Source: an uncultured Pelagibacteraceae bacterium (lineage in GTDB: Bacteria > Pseudomonadota > Alphaproteobacteria > Pelagibacterales > Pelagibacteraceae). From it: DNA of 58,067 bases. The notes beneath the pieces are model-generated. The model searched no databases. It saw nothing but the letters and a program-made list of their open reading frames with translations, and had not been told where the DNA came from. The translations under genes and the position numbers were made by a program. The stretch is from assembly GCA_902568465.1 (NCBI GenBank), contig CACFQR010000008.1, forward strand, positions 1-58,067, written 5' to 3'. This document shows, piece by piece, positions 42,323 to 50,722 of the stretch. Every line of letters begins with the position of its first letter. Within the stretch, counting starts at the first letter, position 1.

Positions 42323-44208
42323 TAGCCTTTTCCACGCCAAGGAATTGTTTTATCTATAATTTTTCTAATAGTTAAATCAAATAAAAGTCCCAACATCCCC
42401 ATTACGAATATTGTTATCCAAATAACTTCATATTGCATATATTTTCTGGCTACATTTTCAACAAAACCAATTCCTGTTGTTCCAGCTAAAAATTCTGCAG
42501 CAACTAAAGTTCCCCAACACATACCAACAGCAACTCTTATTCCAGTTAATATTTCTGGTAAGGAGTTAGGAAATATAACTTCTCTTATTATTTGCCATCT
42601 CGAAGCACCCAATGAATGGGCGGCATGTATTTTAGATAATTGAGTTCCAGAAGCACCCGCTCTTGCTGAAATAATCATAATTGAAAAAGAAACCATAAAT
42701 AATAAAAATACTTTTCCAACGTTATCGATTCCAAAAACGGTAATTACCAATGGAGCCCAAGCAAGTGGGGGGACTGGCCTATATAACTCAACCATAGGAT
42801 CAAAAAATCCTTTAGCAAATCTATTTAGTCCCATAAATAAACCTAAAGGAACACCAAGTATTATTCCTAGCGACAATCCCAAAAATACTCTTAAAAAAGA
42901 ATCCCAAATGTGTCCTGTAGGCACTGGTATCTTAAAAGCTTCAAATTCGCCAGTAACTACATCTAAAACTTTACTTTTAAAATTTGGATCTACCGTACCA
43001 TCTTGATTATGAACAGGATATTTACCTGGCATAATATCCGCTATCCAATCGGGAAGAATAAAACCAACTATCTTATTTACTCCCATCATTTCATACCAAA
43101 GCATAGGAATCATTTTGTATCCAACACTTGGTTTAAGCATTTCACCAAAAATTCTAAAAGTATCAGATGGTTTAGGTAACCATCTTCCAGGACCAGCCTC
43201 AGAACATTGTGGTCCGCTTGCTACAATTGTTCCTGCTGGGAATAGAAGAATATCTATTGTTCTCAAGTGTCCTTGTTCTTTATTTTGCACTTTATCAAAG
43301 GCTCTTATTGAATTTTCTAATTCATCTAAAGTCTTAGGAGGAAAAATACTTGCGTACTCTAATCTGCGTACAAGTTTTTTAATATCTTTTATATAATCTA
43401 GTTCCAGTCCATCATCTAATCCATCCATATACTCTTTAATTTCACCAAAAATTGCTTCTGAATGTCTTAAATATTCAGGATTATGATTTCTCATTTCAAA
43501 AAATTCATCACTAATAGAATTTAATTCAACAGCTGCGGCATGGAATTTTAGACCTCTTTTACTTTCAGGTAGAGGGGGGACTTCCATACCAGTGGCTCCC
43601 CATCCTAATTGTTTTTTTAAACCTTCATTTATTTCATTTTCTTCTTCTTCACTTAAATTGGGGTAACTATTTTTTGGGAAATTTGCTGTTAGCTTATTTA
43701 ACCTAATGGTTAATTCATTTATTATATTTTTTGTACTATCTTCTAAATATCTTTCATCAGTTAATGATGGAATCATTATCTTGGTATTACGAAGTATATT
43801 TATGAATATCTCTTTATCTTGATCTTTTAAATTATCATCGTTTTTTATTATAATTATTTTATCTTCTATATTGACATTTTCTCGTTTAATGATTGCAGTG
43901 CTTTTATGTTGTCTTTCTACGATTGGAAAAAGATATTTTAAAGATAGTAACGACTCATTAACCTTAGCAACTTGACAAAGCTCATTTGCAGATTTTGGAT
44001 AAAAAGATTTTGCTATATCCCATGAATAATAAAGCCAAGCCAACAAAAGAAAACTGGATCCAACAACAACCCAATGCACTCCTCCTTTTGCTCTTTCAGG
44101 ATTTCCAAAAACAGCATCAGTTTTTTCTGTTTTAATTAATTTTCTGCCATAAAGAATAGCTCCCACAACAGCAAAAATAGTAAAAAATGTAATAAATCCT
44201 GTTATCAT
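42322..44208 (-). CDS. tauC: Taurine-type ABC permease TauC with a large N-terminal extension
   Basis: A 628-residue protein, far longer than the roughly 250-280 residues of usual TauC permeases. The C-terminal part from about residue 430 is a standard BPD_transp_1 permease with the EAA loop HSLGASRWQIIREVIFPNSLPEI. The N-terminal 370 residues hold two membrane helices (about 3-20 and 45-64) and a soluble helical domain rich in charged residues, with LSEEEENEINEGLKKQLG. I do not recognise this domain. It may be a regulatory or binding part. Membership in the tau run is from position. Confidence 0.85.
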   Translation of the reverse strand: MITGFITFFTIFAVVGAILYGRKLIKTEKTDAVFGNPERAKGGVHWVVVGSSFLLLAWLYYSWDIAKSFYPKSANELCQVAKVNESLLSLKYLFPIVERQHKSTAIIKRENVNIEDKIIIIKNDDNLKDQDKEIFINILRNTKIMIPSLTDERYLEDSTKNIINELTIRLNKLTANFPKNSYPNLSEEEENEINEGLKKQLGWGATGMEVPPLPESKRGLKFHAAAVELNSISDEFFEMRNHNPEYLRHSEAIFGEIKEYMDGLDDGLELDYIKDIKKLVRRLEYASIFPPKTLDELENSIRAFDKVQNKEQGHLRTIDILLFPAGTIVASGPQCSEAGPGRWLPKPSDTFRIFGEMLKPSVGYKMIPMLWYEMMGVNKIVGFILPDWIADIMPGKYPVHNQDGTVDPNFKSKVLDVVTGEFEAFKIPVPTGHIWDSFLRVFLGLSLGIILGVPLGLFMGLNRFAKGFFDPMVELYRPVPPLAWAPLVITVFGIDNVGKVFLLFMVSFSIMIISARAGASGTQLSKIHAAHSLGASRWQIIREVIFPNSLPEILTGIRVAVGMCWGTLVAAEFLAGTTGIGFVENVARKYMQYEVIWITIFVMGMLGLLFDLTIRKIIDKTIPWRGKG

Positions 44209-44209
44209 T

Positions 44210-45007
44210 TTATATTTCTTTACCCATTATTTCTTCTTCCATGTCCCAGATCATGGTAAGAATTTCTTCTCTTTTAGAAACAAACTCTTTATCGTTTTTA
44301 ATTTCTCGTAGGTCTTCCTTTAGCCCCCTAGAGGCAAAAGGAAGTTTATATTCTTTATGTATTCTTCCAGGTCTTGGTGCCATGACGTAAACTCGTTCAC
44401 CTAACAACAAAGCTTCTTCAACAGAGTGGGTAATTAAAATAATTGTTTTGCCAGTTTCTTTCCAGATTTTTAAAACCAACGACTGCATTTTTTCTCTAGT
44501 CAAAGCATCCAATGCTCCTAATGGTTCATCCATCAAAATTAAGTCAGGATCATTTATTAAACATCTTGCGAGAGCTACTCTTTGTTGCATACCACCAGAT
44601 AATTGGTAAGTAGGAGTGTTCCCAAAACCTTTTAGTCCAACTATATCAAGCCATTCTTCAACTTTTTTTGCTGTTTTAATAGGATCTTCTTTTTTCATTC
44701 GTAAGCCAAAATTTACATTTTCATTTACAGTTAGCCATTCAAACAAAGCACCTTGTTGAAAAACCATTCCTCTTTCAACTCCAGGGCCATTAATTTCTTT
44801 TCCTCCTAAGTTTATTGAGCCAGAGCTAGGCCTAAGAAATCCAGCAGCAATATTTAATAAAGTTGTTTTTCCACATCCTGAAGGACCAAGGACTGTTAAA
44901 AGTTCACCTTTTTTTAGAGTAAAAGTAATATCTTTAAGCGCATGAACAGTCTCTCCCTTGAGAGAGCTAAATATCATATTTACTTTTTGAGAAACTAGAT
45001 CACTCAT
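44210..45007 (-). CDS. tauB: Taurine-type ABC transporter ATP-binding protein TauB
   Basis: A 265-residue ABC ATPase with Walker A GPSGCGKTT, Q-loop MVFQQGALFEWLTV, signature LSGGMQQRVALARCLINDP, Walker B LILMDEPLGALD and H-loop ILITHSVEEALLLG. The sequence is close to the TauB/SsuB/NrtD group. It starts after a terminator that follows tauA. The stop lies 1 base before the tauC ATG, so the two are coupled. Confidence 0.93.
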   Translation of the reverse strand: MSDLVSQKVNMIFSSLKGETVHALKDITFTLKKGELLTVLGPSGCGKTTLLNIAAGFLRPSSGSINLGGKEINGPGVERGMVFQQGALFEWLTVNENVNFGLRMKKEDPIKTAKKVEEWLDIVGLKGFGNTPTYQLSGGMQQRVALARCLINDPDLILMDEPLGALDALTREKMQSLVLKIWKETGKTIILITHSVEEALLLGERVYVMAPRPGRIHKEYKLPFASRGLKEDLREIKNDKEFVSKREEILTMIWDMEEEIMGKEI

Positions 45008-45039
45008 AAAAATAATATATTAAAATTTTTATTAAAAAA

Positions 45040-45071
45040 ATAGGCACCAATTTATTAAAATTGGCGCCTAT
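45040..45071 (-). terminator. Attenuating hairpin between tauA and tauB
   Basis: On the minus strand a 14-base stem (ATAGGCGCCAATTT / AAATTGGTGCCTAT, one G-U pair) with a 4-base loop is followed by a run of seven T residues. It would end most transcripts after tauA, so the binding protein is made in excess over TauBC. Confidence 0.85.
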
Positions 45072-45094
45072 TAATATTTTATCTAACTCTTAAT

Positions 45095-46075
45095 TTACGG
45101 TAGGTACTTTGTAGTAACTACTTTAGAGTAATTTTTAAGAGCTGGGTTTTCCGCAGTAGCGAACATGTTACCCATAACATCTAGATATTTCATAAGTATT
45201 CCACCTTTACTCATATACTTAGATTTTATCTCTGATGGGTCTGGGAATCCGAAACCACCCATTTGCTTTTTAGTACCAGCTAGATCCATAGCAGCATCTT
45301 TAGCTATAATATTCATATTAGATTTACCTGCTCTAAATTTAGCATTGTATTCATGAGTTATTTCTACGAATGTTCTAACCATTCCTGGGTTTTCTTTTAA
45401 GAATTTGTTAGTTACAGAAGTTATATCAATACCAGATATTCCAGCATCAGTAGCTTCTTTAACACTTAACATTCTTGTTCCAGCTTTAAGTGCGTTTTCG
45501 ATAGATTTACCACCGAATAAACAAGCCATAGCAACGTCACCATTTTGAAGTGCAGCAGAACCATCTTCAGGGTTCATGTCTACAACTGACACTTTACCAG
45601 CATCAGCTCCAACAACTTTCATAGTTTCTTTGAAAACGTAATCAGCCATTGTTCCTACAGGAACAGCAACTTTTTTACCTTCTAATTGAGCTGCATTAGC
45701 TTTTGTAATGCCTGAAGCATTTGACACTATACAAGTTGTATTACCCATTCCGTATGTAACGGCGATATCTACAAGTTTGATAGGAGCTTTAGCATTAACT
45801 GCATTTACAAATGGTGTTAATCCTTGTGAATAAGATATATCAATATCTCCAGACAACATTGCTTCTGTCATCTCTCCACCTGTAGCAAAGTTTGTCCACT
45901 TAACAGGAACCCCTAAAGCATCGTCAAAAACTTTTTTAACTTTTGCTTCTTGATTTGGAGTCGCCCATTCCAAGAAGAATGCTACTCTTACTTGATTAGC
46001 AGCAGAATAAGCTGCTGAAACACTTAAAGTTACCGCAACTATACTTCCTAGTATTAAACTTATTATTTTTTTCAT
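45095..46075 (-). CDS. tauA: Taurine-type ABC transporter solute-binding protein TauA
   Basis: A 326-residue periplasmic binding protein with a signal peptide (about residues 1-24, ending AYSA). It has the SsuA/TauA/NMT1 fold: VRVAFFLEWATPNQEAKVKK, then ISYSQGLTPFVNAVNA, VAVPVGTMADYVFKET and the late KKQMGGFGFPDPSE. The ligand is inferred to be taurine from the tpa-ald genes across the divergent promoter. A related aliphatic sulfonate or amino-sulfonate is possible. GAGG stands just before the ATG. Confidence 0.85.
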   Translation of the reverse strand: MKKIISLILGSIVAVTLSVSAAYSAANQVRVAFFLEWATPNQEAKVKKVFDDALGVPVKWTNFATGGEMTEAMLSGDIDISYSQGLTPFVNAVNAKAPIKLVDIAVTYGMGNTTCIVSNASGITKANAAQLEGKKVAVPVGTMADYVFKETMKVVGADAGKVSVVDMNPEDGSAALQNGDVAMACLFGGKSIENALKAGTRMLSVKEATDAGISGIDITSVTNKFLKENPGMVRTFVEITHEYNAKFRAGKSNMNIIAKDAAMDLAGTKKQMGGFGFPDPSEIKSKYMSKGGILMKYLDVMGNMFATAENPALKNYSKVVTTKYLP

Positions 46076-46083
46076 TTTTACCT

Positions 46084-46099
46084 CTTAATAATTATTAAG
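46084..46099. promoter_or_regulatory. Perfect 16-base palindrome before tauA
   Basis: CTTAATAATTATTAAG is its own reverse complement and ends 4 bases before the tauA Shine-Dalgarno. A dimeric repressor bound here could block the tauA leader. The AT-rich context raises the chance of a random palindrome. Confidence 0.35.
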
Positions 46100-46227
46100 T
46101 AATCTAAACATTTAAAATTAAAATTGCAGATAAGTAAAACAAAATAAAATACTACTATAGGTTGTATATATCAAATTTTTATTGGTAGTTTTAAAGTAAA
46201 TGATAGTCTACAAAATATTAAAAAATT

Positions 46228-47565
46228 ATGAGTTCAGCAGATACATCTAAAATACCAAATTCTTTACAAGAGCATTGGATGCCGTTTACTTCCAATAAAG
46301 ATTTTAAAGAAAATCCAAGATTAATTGTAGAAGCAAAAGGAGTTTATTTAAAAAACCATCATGGAAAAACCATGATAGATGCTAGCTCAGGATTATTTTG
46401 TAATCCTTTAGGGCACGGAAGAAAAGAAATTACAGAAGCTGTTGCAAAGCAGTTGGAGCAATTAGATTATGTCCAACCCTTCCAACAAGGTTTTGGAGGT
46501 TCATTTGAGCTTGCCAGAAGAATATCGAAACATACGCCTGGAAATTTAAATAGAATTTTTTACACAATTTGTGGATCTACAGCTGTTGAAACTGCAATTA
46601 AAATTGTAATAGCATATCATAAAGCAAAAGGTCAAGGTCAGAGATTCCGTTTTGTTGGAAGAGAACGTGCTTACCATGGAATGAATATTGGAGCTACATC
46701 AGTTGGCGGAATGATTAATAATGTAAAAACTTTTGCAAGCATACTAATGCCAGGCGTTGTACATATGAGACACACACATTTGCCTGATCACAAATTTATT
46801 AAAGGCCAACCAACTACAGGCGCTGAGATGGCTGAAGATCTAGAGCGTATATGTGCAAACTTTGGTGCTGAAAATATAGCAGCTTGCATAGTTGAACCAG
46901 TAGCTGGTTCAACTGGAACTTTGGTGCCTCCAAAAGGATATCTTAAAAGACTAAGGGAAATTTGCGACAAGCACGGCATAGTATTAATTTTTGATGAAGT
47001 AATTACTGGCTGGGGAAGAATGGGCTCAGCTTTTGCATCACAAGAGTTCGGCGTAACACCCGATGTTATGACTATGGCAAAAGCGACGACCAATGGAGTA
47101 GTTCCAATGGGAGTAGTTGCTGTAAAAGAAGAAATTTACGATGCAGTTATGGACTCGTCGCCAAAAGGTGCAGTAGAGTTATTTCACGGTTATACTTATT
47201 CAGGTATACCTGTATCTGTAGCCGCAGCGTTAGCAGTTCAAGATATTTTTGAGAAAGAAAATATTTTTAAAAAATCAAAAGAAATGTCCCCATATTTCTT
47301 AGACGGAATTTTTTCTTTAAAAGATTTAGATGCTGTAGATAACATAAGAGGATACGGCATGATGGCTGGAATTGATATTAAATTAAAAGAAAAACCTGGA
47401 AGAGCAGGATATGAATGTTTTAAAGCCTGCTATGAAGCTGGAGTAAACTTTAAGGCAACAGGAGACTGTTTAATTATAGCTCCGCAATTTATCTGTGAAA
47501 AAAAACATATTGATGAAATCATAGATAAATTAAGAACAGGTATCTCAAATTACATGAAAAAGTAA
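46228..47565 (+). CDS. tpa: Taurine-pyruvate aminotransferase Tpa (class III)
   Basis: A 445-residue PLP aminotransferase of class III. It starts near LQEHWMPFTSNKDFK and has the PLP lysine K285 in MTMAKATTNG, the IFDEVITGWGRMG site near 254-266 and CGSTAVETAIK. Tpa moves the taurine amino group to pyruvate, giving sulfoacetaldehyde and alanine. The alternative is a beta-alanine or omega-amino acid aminotransferase. Alanine dehydrogenase 1 base downstream and the divergent tauABC genes argue for Tpa. Xsc lies 25 kb away. Confidence 0.82.
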   Translation: MSSADTSKIPNSLQEHWMPFTSNKDFKENPRLIVEAKGVYLKNHHGKTMIDASSGLFCNPLGHGRKEITEAVAKQLEQLDYVQPFQQGFGGSFELARRISKHTPGNLNRIFYTICGSTAVETAIKIVIAYHKAKGQGQRFRFVGRERAYHGMNIGATSVGGMINNVKTFASILMPGVVHMRHTHLPDHKFIKGQPTTGAEMAEDLERICANFGAENIAACIVEPVAGSTGTLVPPKGYLKRLREICDKHGIVLIFDEVITGWGRMGSAFASQEFGVTPDVMTMAKATTNGVVPMGVVAVKEEIYDAVMDSSPKGAVELFHGYTYSGIPVSVAAALAVQDIFEKENIFKKSKEMSPYFLDGIFSLKDLDAVDNIRGYGMMAGIDIKLKEKPGRAGYECFKACYEAGVNFKATGDCLIIAPQFICEKKHIDEIIDKLRTGISNYMKK

Positions 47566-47566
47566 T

Positions 47567-48682
47567 ATGCGTATTGGAGTTCCTAAAGAAATTAAGCCTC
47601 AGGAAAATAGAATAGGACTAACCCCAGAAAGTGTAAAAGTTTTAACCTCAAATGGTCATGAAGTTTTTGTTGAAAATAATGGTGGCTTTGAAGCTGGATT
47701 CGATAATGAGCAGTACAAAATATCTGGAGCTAAAATAGTTGATAACGCAAAAGATATTTTTAATGACTCAGATATAATTGTTAAAGTCAAAGAGCCTCTT
47801 ACAAAAGAAATAAAAATGATTAGAGAAGATCAAATTGTTTTCACCTATCTTCATCTAGCAGCAGCTAAAGAATTAACAGAAGGACTAGTAAAATCTAAAT
47901 CAATTTGTATTGCATACGAAACAATAACAGACAATAAAGGAAGGTTACCATTACTTGCACCAATGAGCGCTGTTGCCGGAAGGATGTCCGTTCAAGCCGG
48001 TGCACATTGTTTAGAAAAAAATCAGAAAGGAAGAGGAATACTACTAGGGGGAGCGCCAGGCGGAGAACCTGGCAATGTTGTAATACTTGGCGGAGGCGTT
48101 GTTGGTGAAAATGCAGCTATTATAGCAACTGGCATGAGAGCAAAAGTTAATATAATTGATAAATCTCCTGAAAGATTAAATGAACTAACGAAAATGTTTG
48201 GTGATAAAATTATACCACAGTTAAGTCAAGAAGCTGATTTGGAAAAATTAATTTCCGAATGCGATTTATTGGTTGGTGGCGTTTTAATTCCAGGAGCAGA
48301 AGCGCCAAAATTGGTAACAAAAAAAATGATTAAAAAAATGAAAAGAGGTTCAGTAATAGTTGATGTTGCTATTGATCAAGGTGGATGTGTTGAAACTAGC
48401 AAACCAACTACACATGCAAACCCCACCTATATTGTTGATGATATCGTTCATTATTGTGTTGCTAATATGCCTGGTGGAGTACCCAGAACTTCGACAATCG
48501 CATTAAATAAAGCAACGTTACCTTTCTTATCTAAGCTTGCAAAAGAAGGATATAACAAAGCTTTAAAAAATGATCCAAATTTTATGGCTGGATTAAATGT
48601 ATACAAAGGGAATGTAACATATAAAGCAGTTGCGGAAGTATTTGGTCATAAATACATATCTCCAAAAGACTTAATACGATAA
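47567..48682 (+). CDS. ald: Alanine dehydrogenase
   Basis: A 371-residue NAD enzyme beginning MRIGVPKEIKPQENRIGLTP, the classical Ald start. It shows VKVKEP, VIVDVAIDQGGCVETSKPT and the NAD site VVILGGGVVGENAAIIA. It deaminates alanine to pyruvate and ammonium, recycling the acceptor that Tpa uses. It starts 1 base after tpa and its stop overlaps the SET gene by one base (TAATG). Confidence 0.96.
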   Translation: MRIGVPKEIKPQENRIGLTPESVKVLTSNGHEVFVENNGGFEAGFDNEQYKISGAKIVDNAKDIFNDSDIIVKVKEPLTKEIKMIREDQIVFTYLHLAAAKELTEGLVKSKSICIAYETITDNKGRLPLLAPMSAVAGRMSVQAGAHCLEKNQKGRGILLGGAPGGEPGNVVILGGGVVGENAAIIATGMRAKVNIIDKSPERLNELTKMFGDKIIPQLSQEADLEKLISECDLLVGGVLIPGAEAPKLVTKKMIKKMKRGSVIVDVAIDQGGCVETSKPTTHANPTYIVDDIVHYCVANMPGGVPRTSTIALNKATLPFLSKLAKEGYNKALKNDPNFMAGLNVYKGNVTYKAVAEVFGHKYISPKDLIR

Positions 48683-49122
48683 TGTATAAACCTTTACCAA
48701 AACAACTTACGATAAAAAAATCACCTATTGATGGTCTTGGGTTATATGCTACAGAAAATATTAAAAAAGACTCATTTATTGGAGTAACTCATATTAGAGA
48801 TGAACAATTTGAAAATAAATATATTAGGACACCTGTTGGAGGCTTTTATAATCATTCTAACCAGCCAAATGTTATTAGGATGGTATCAGATGTATTACCC
48901 AAATTAAAATTTGGTGATCCAGTTGATCCAAAAAAAAATATTCGAGAAGAAAAAGATAAAAAAGAAACCTTAGATGATATATTTTATCATCTACAAGAAA
49001 AAAGTGACGCAAAGTATATGTTTTTAATTACAATTAAAGATATTAAAGAAGGTGAAGAACTCACAGCAAACTATAATCTTTACACATATCCAAAAACAGG
49101 AATCGGAATACAAACTTTTTAA
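48682..49122 (+). CDS. SET domain protein
   Basis: A 146-residue protein with a compact SET fold. IDGLGLYATENIKKDSFIG is the first motif, GGFYNHSNQPNVIR (about 52-65) the N-H-S cofactor motif and EGEELTANYNLY (about 123-134) the last. Bacterial SET proteins methylate lysine in proteins or are uncharacterised. There is no eukaryote-like pre- or post-SET cysteine cluster. It is co-transcribed with tpa and ald (TAATG overlap). Possible target proteins are unknown. It ends 4 bases into the convergent mobA-like gene. Confidence 0.82.
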   Translation: MYKPLPKQLTIKKSPIDGLGLYATENIKKDSFIGVTHIRDEQFENKYIRTPVGGFYNHSNQPNVIRMVSDVLPKLKFGDPVDPKKNIREEKDKKETLDDIFYHLQEKSDAKYMFLITIKDIKEGEELTANYNLYTYPKTGIGIQTF

Positions 49123-49688
49123 TTGTCGAAAATTTCAGGAGTATTATAATTTTTTAATATAGATCGACTATTTGTTTCAACATTTAAAACAATTTCTCTA
49201 TGTTTTTCTAATATTTTTTTAGCTCCAATATCACCTTCAATAGTCATAATTTTTTCTTTAAAAGATTTAGAAAATAAAACAGGGTTTCCTTGTTTATTTT
49301 TATAAGTAGGAACAATTATTTTATTATTTTTTAATTGTTTAATGAGATTATTATATATTTCCTTGTTTACTTCTGGCATATCCCCCAACGAAATAAAAAA
49401 AGCATGGGTTTTTTTTGATAAATTTTGCAACCCTGCTTTAATCGAAGAGGACATACCATCTTTATATTTATCGTTATAAACAAATTTAATTTTTTTATTT
49501 TTATCTATTATTTTTTTAATCTCATTACTTTGGTGACCAGTAATAATGATAAGCTCATCAACTGAACTATTTAAAATATTTTTTACTGAATGTTTTATTA
49601 GAGGAACTCTGTCAACTTTCTTAAGAAGTTTATTTTCTCCATTCATTCTTTTTGATTCACCTGCAGCTAATAAAATCGCTGTGATCAT
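49119..49688 (-). CDS. MobA/MocA-like molybdenum-cofactor nucleotidyltransferase
   Basis: A 189-residue NTP-transferase with LLAAGESKRMNGENKLL at the N terminus and LGDMPEVNKE near 100. It matches the MocA/MobA family, which adds CMP or GMP to molybdopterin. MocA (CTP) serves xanthine-oxidase-type enzymes, consistent with the neighbouring CoxMLS-like subunits. It overlaps the XdhC-like gene by 4 bases and is the last gene of the operon. Confidence 0.87.
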   Translation of the reverse strand: MITAILLAAGESKRMNGENKLLKKVDRVPLIKHSVKNILNSSVDELIIITGHQSNEIKKIIDKNKKIKFVYNDKYKDGMSSSIKAGLQNLSKKTHAFFISLGDMPEVNKEIYNNLIKQLKNNKIIVPTYKNKQGNPVLFSKSFKEKIMTIEGDIGAKKILEKHREIVLNVETNSRSILKNYNTPEIFDN

Positions 49689-50368
49689 TGTTTTTTATAA
49701 ACTTCAGAAACAAGCTGAGCTATTATTGATAATGCTATTTCAGGAGCAGACTTTCCCCCTAACTTAATACCTATCGGACCAAATATTTTTTTAATTCTTT
49801 CGTCACTAAAGCCAGATTCTTTTAGTCTATTACAACGATTGGAGTGTGTTTTTTTACTGCCTAAAGCTCCAATATAGAAAAAATTATTTTTCAAAGCATG
49901 TTGTAAAGCGGGGTCATCAATTTTAGGATCGTGCGTAAGAGCTATTAAGGCAGTGTTCTCATCTGTTTTAATTTCTTTAAAGGCTTCTTTGGGCCATTTA
50001 TTAATTATATTAATATTAGGAAATCTTTGTTCCGAAGCGAAGTATCCTCGTGGATCAATAATTGAAATTTCAAAGTTTAAATTTTTTGCAAAATTAACCA
50101 AGTACTGTGATATATGAACAGCCCCGACAACAATAACTTTAATTGGAGAGATATAATTTTCAACAAAAATGTTAGTTCCATCTATTATACCGTTCCTTTT
50201 TCTTTTAAATTGATCAGCTATTTCTTTTTTATATTTTTCAAAATTTTTGTCCAATGGTTCATTTTTTTGAAAAATGCAGCCATTACCATTTTCCAAGTTG
50301 GTAATAATTGAAAATTCAATTTTTTTATTTTTTTTTTCTATAATTTTTTCAAGTAATTCTTTTTTCAT
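49685..50368 (-). CDS. XdhC/CoxI-family protein, C-terminal Rossmann part
   Basis: The 227-residue protein (start ATG 50368) has the XdhC Rossmann half: IKVIVVGAVHISQYLVNFAK and ALIALTHDPKIDDPALQHAL, then IGALGSKKTHSNRCNRLK. It inserts or sulfurates the molybdenum cofactor of xanthine-oxidase-type enzymes. Its N-terminal half is the separate gene just upstream, 2 bases away. A split XdhC like this is also seen as CoxI/CoxF pairs. Confidence 0.85.
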   Translation of the reverse strand: MKKELLEKIIEKKNKKIEFSIITNLENGNGCIFQKNEPLDKNFEKYKKEIADQFKRKRNGIIDGTNIFVENYISPIKVIVVGAVHISQYLVNFAKNLNFEISIIDPRGYFASEQRFPNINIINKWPKEAFKEIKTDENTALIALTHDPKIDDPALQHALKNNFFYIGALGSKKTHSNRCNRLKESGFSDERIKKIFGPIGIKLGGKSAPEIALSIIAQLVSEVYKKQ

Positions 50369-50370
50369 TA

Positions 50371-50700
50371 TTAATCTATTTGTTCTAAAAAAATTGCAAT
50401 CTCGCCACCACAAGCTAATCCTACTTCCCAAGCACTTTCGTTTGAAACTCTAAATTCTATTTTTTTAAAAAGTTGTTTTTCTTTAATTAATCCTAAACAT
50501 TCTCTGACTACTGCTGTCTCAACACATCCACCCGAGACGGACCCAGAAAAATCTCCTTTATCATTAACAATCATTCTGCTACCAACTTGTCTTGGCGATG
50601 AGCCCCATGTTTGAATTACTGTTGCTAGAACAACTTTTTGATTACTTGAAAGCCAGTCTTTAGCTTCATCTAATATTTTTTCATCAAATGAATTTTTCAT
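50371..50700 (-). CDS. XdhC/CoxI-family protein, N-terminal part
   Basis: A 109-residue protein with LATVIQTWGSSPRQVGSRMI and SGSVSGGCVETAV, the XdhC_CoxI N-terminal domain that binds the molybdenum cofactor. It is complete in itself, ends with a normal stop and is followed 2 bases later by the Rossmann-half gene. The pair is thus a split version of XdhC. Confidence 0.85.
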   Translation of the reverse strand: MKNSFDEKILDEAKDWLSSNQKVVLATVIQTWGSSPRQVGSRMIVNDKGDFSGSVSGGCVETAVVRECLGLIKEKQLFKKIEFRVSNESAWEVGLACGGEIAIFLEQID

Positions 50701-50722
50701 TTGAAATATTGTAAATTAAAAA

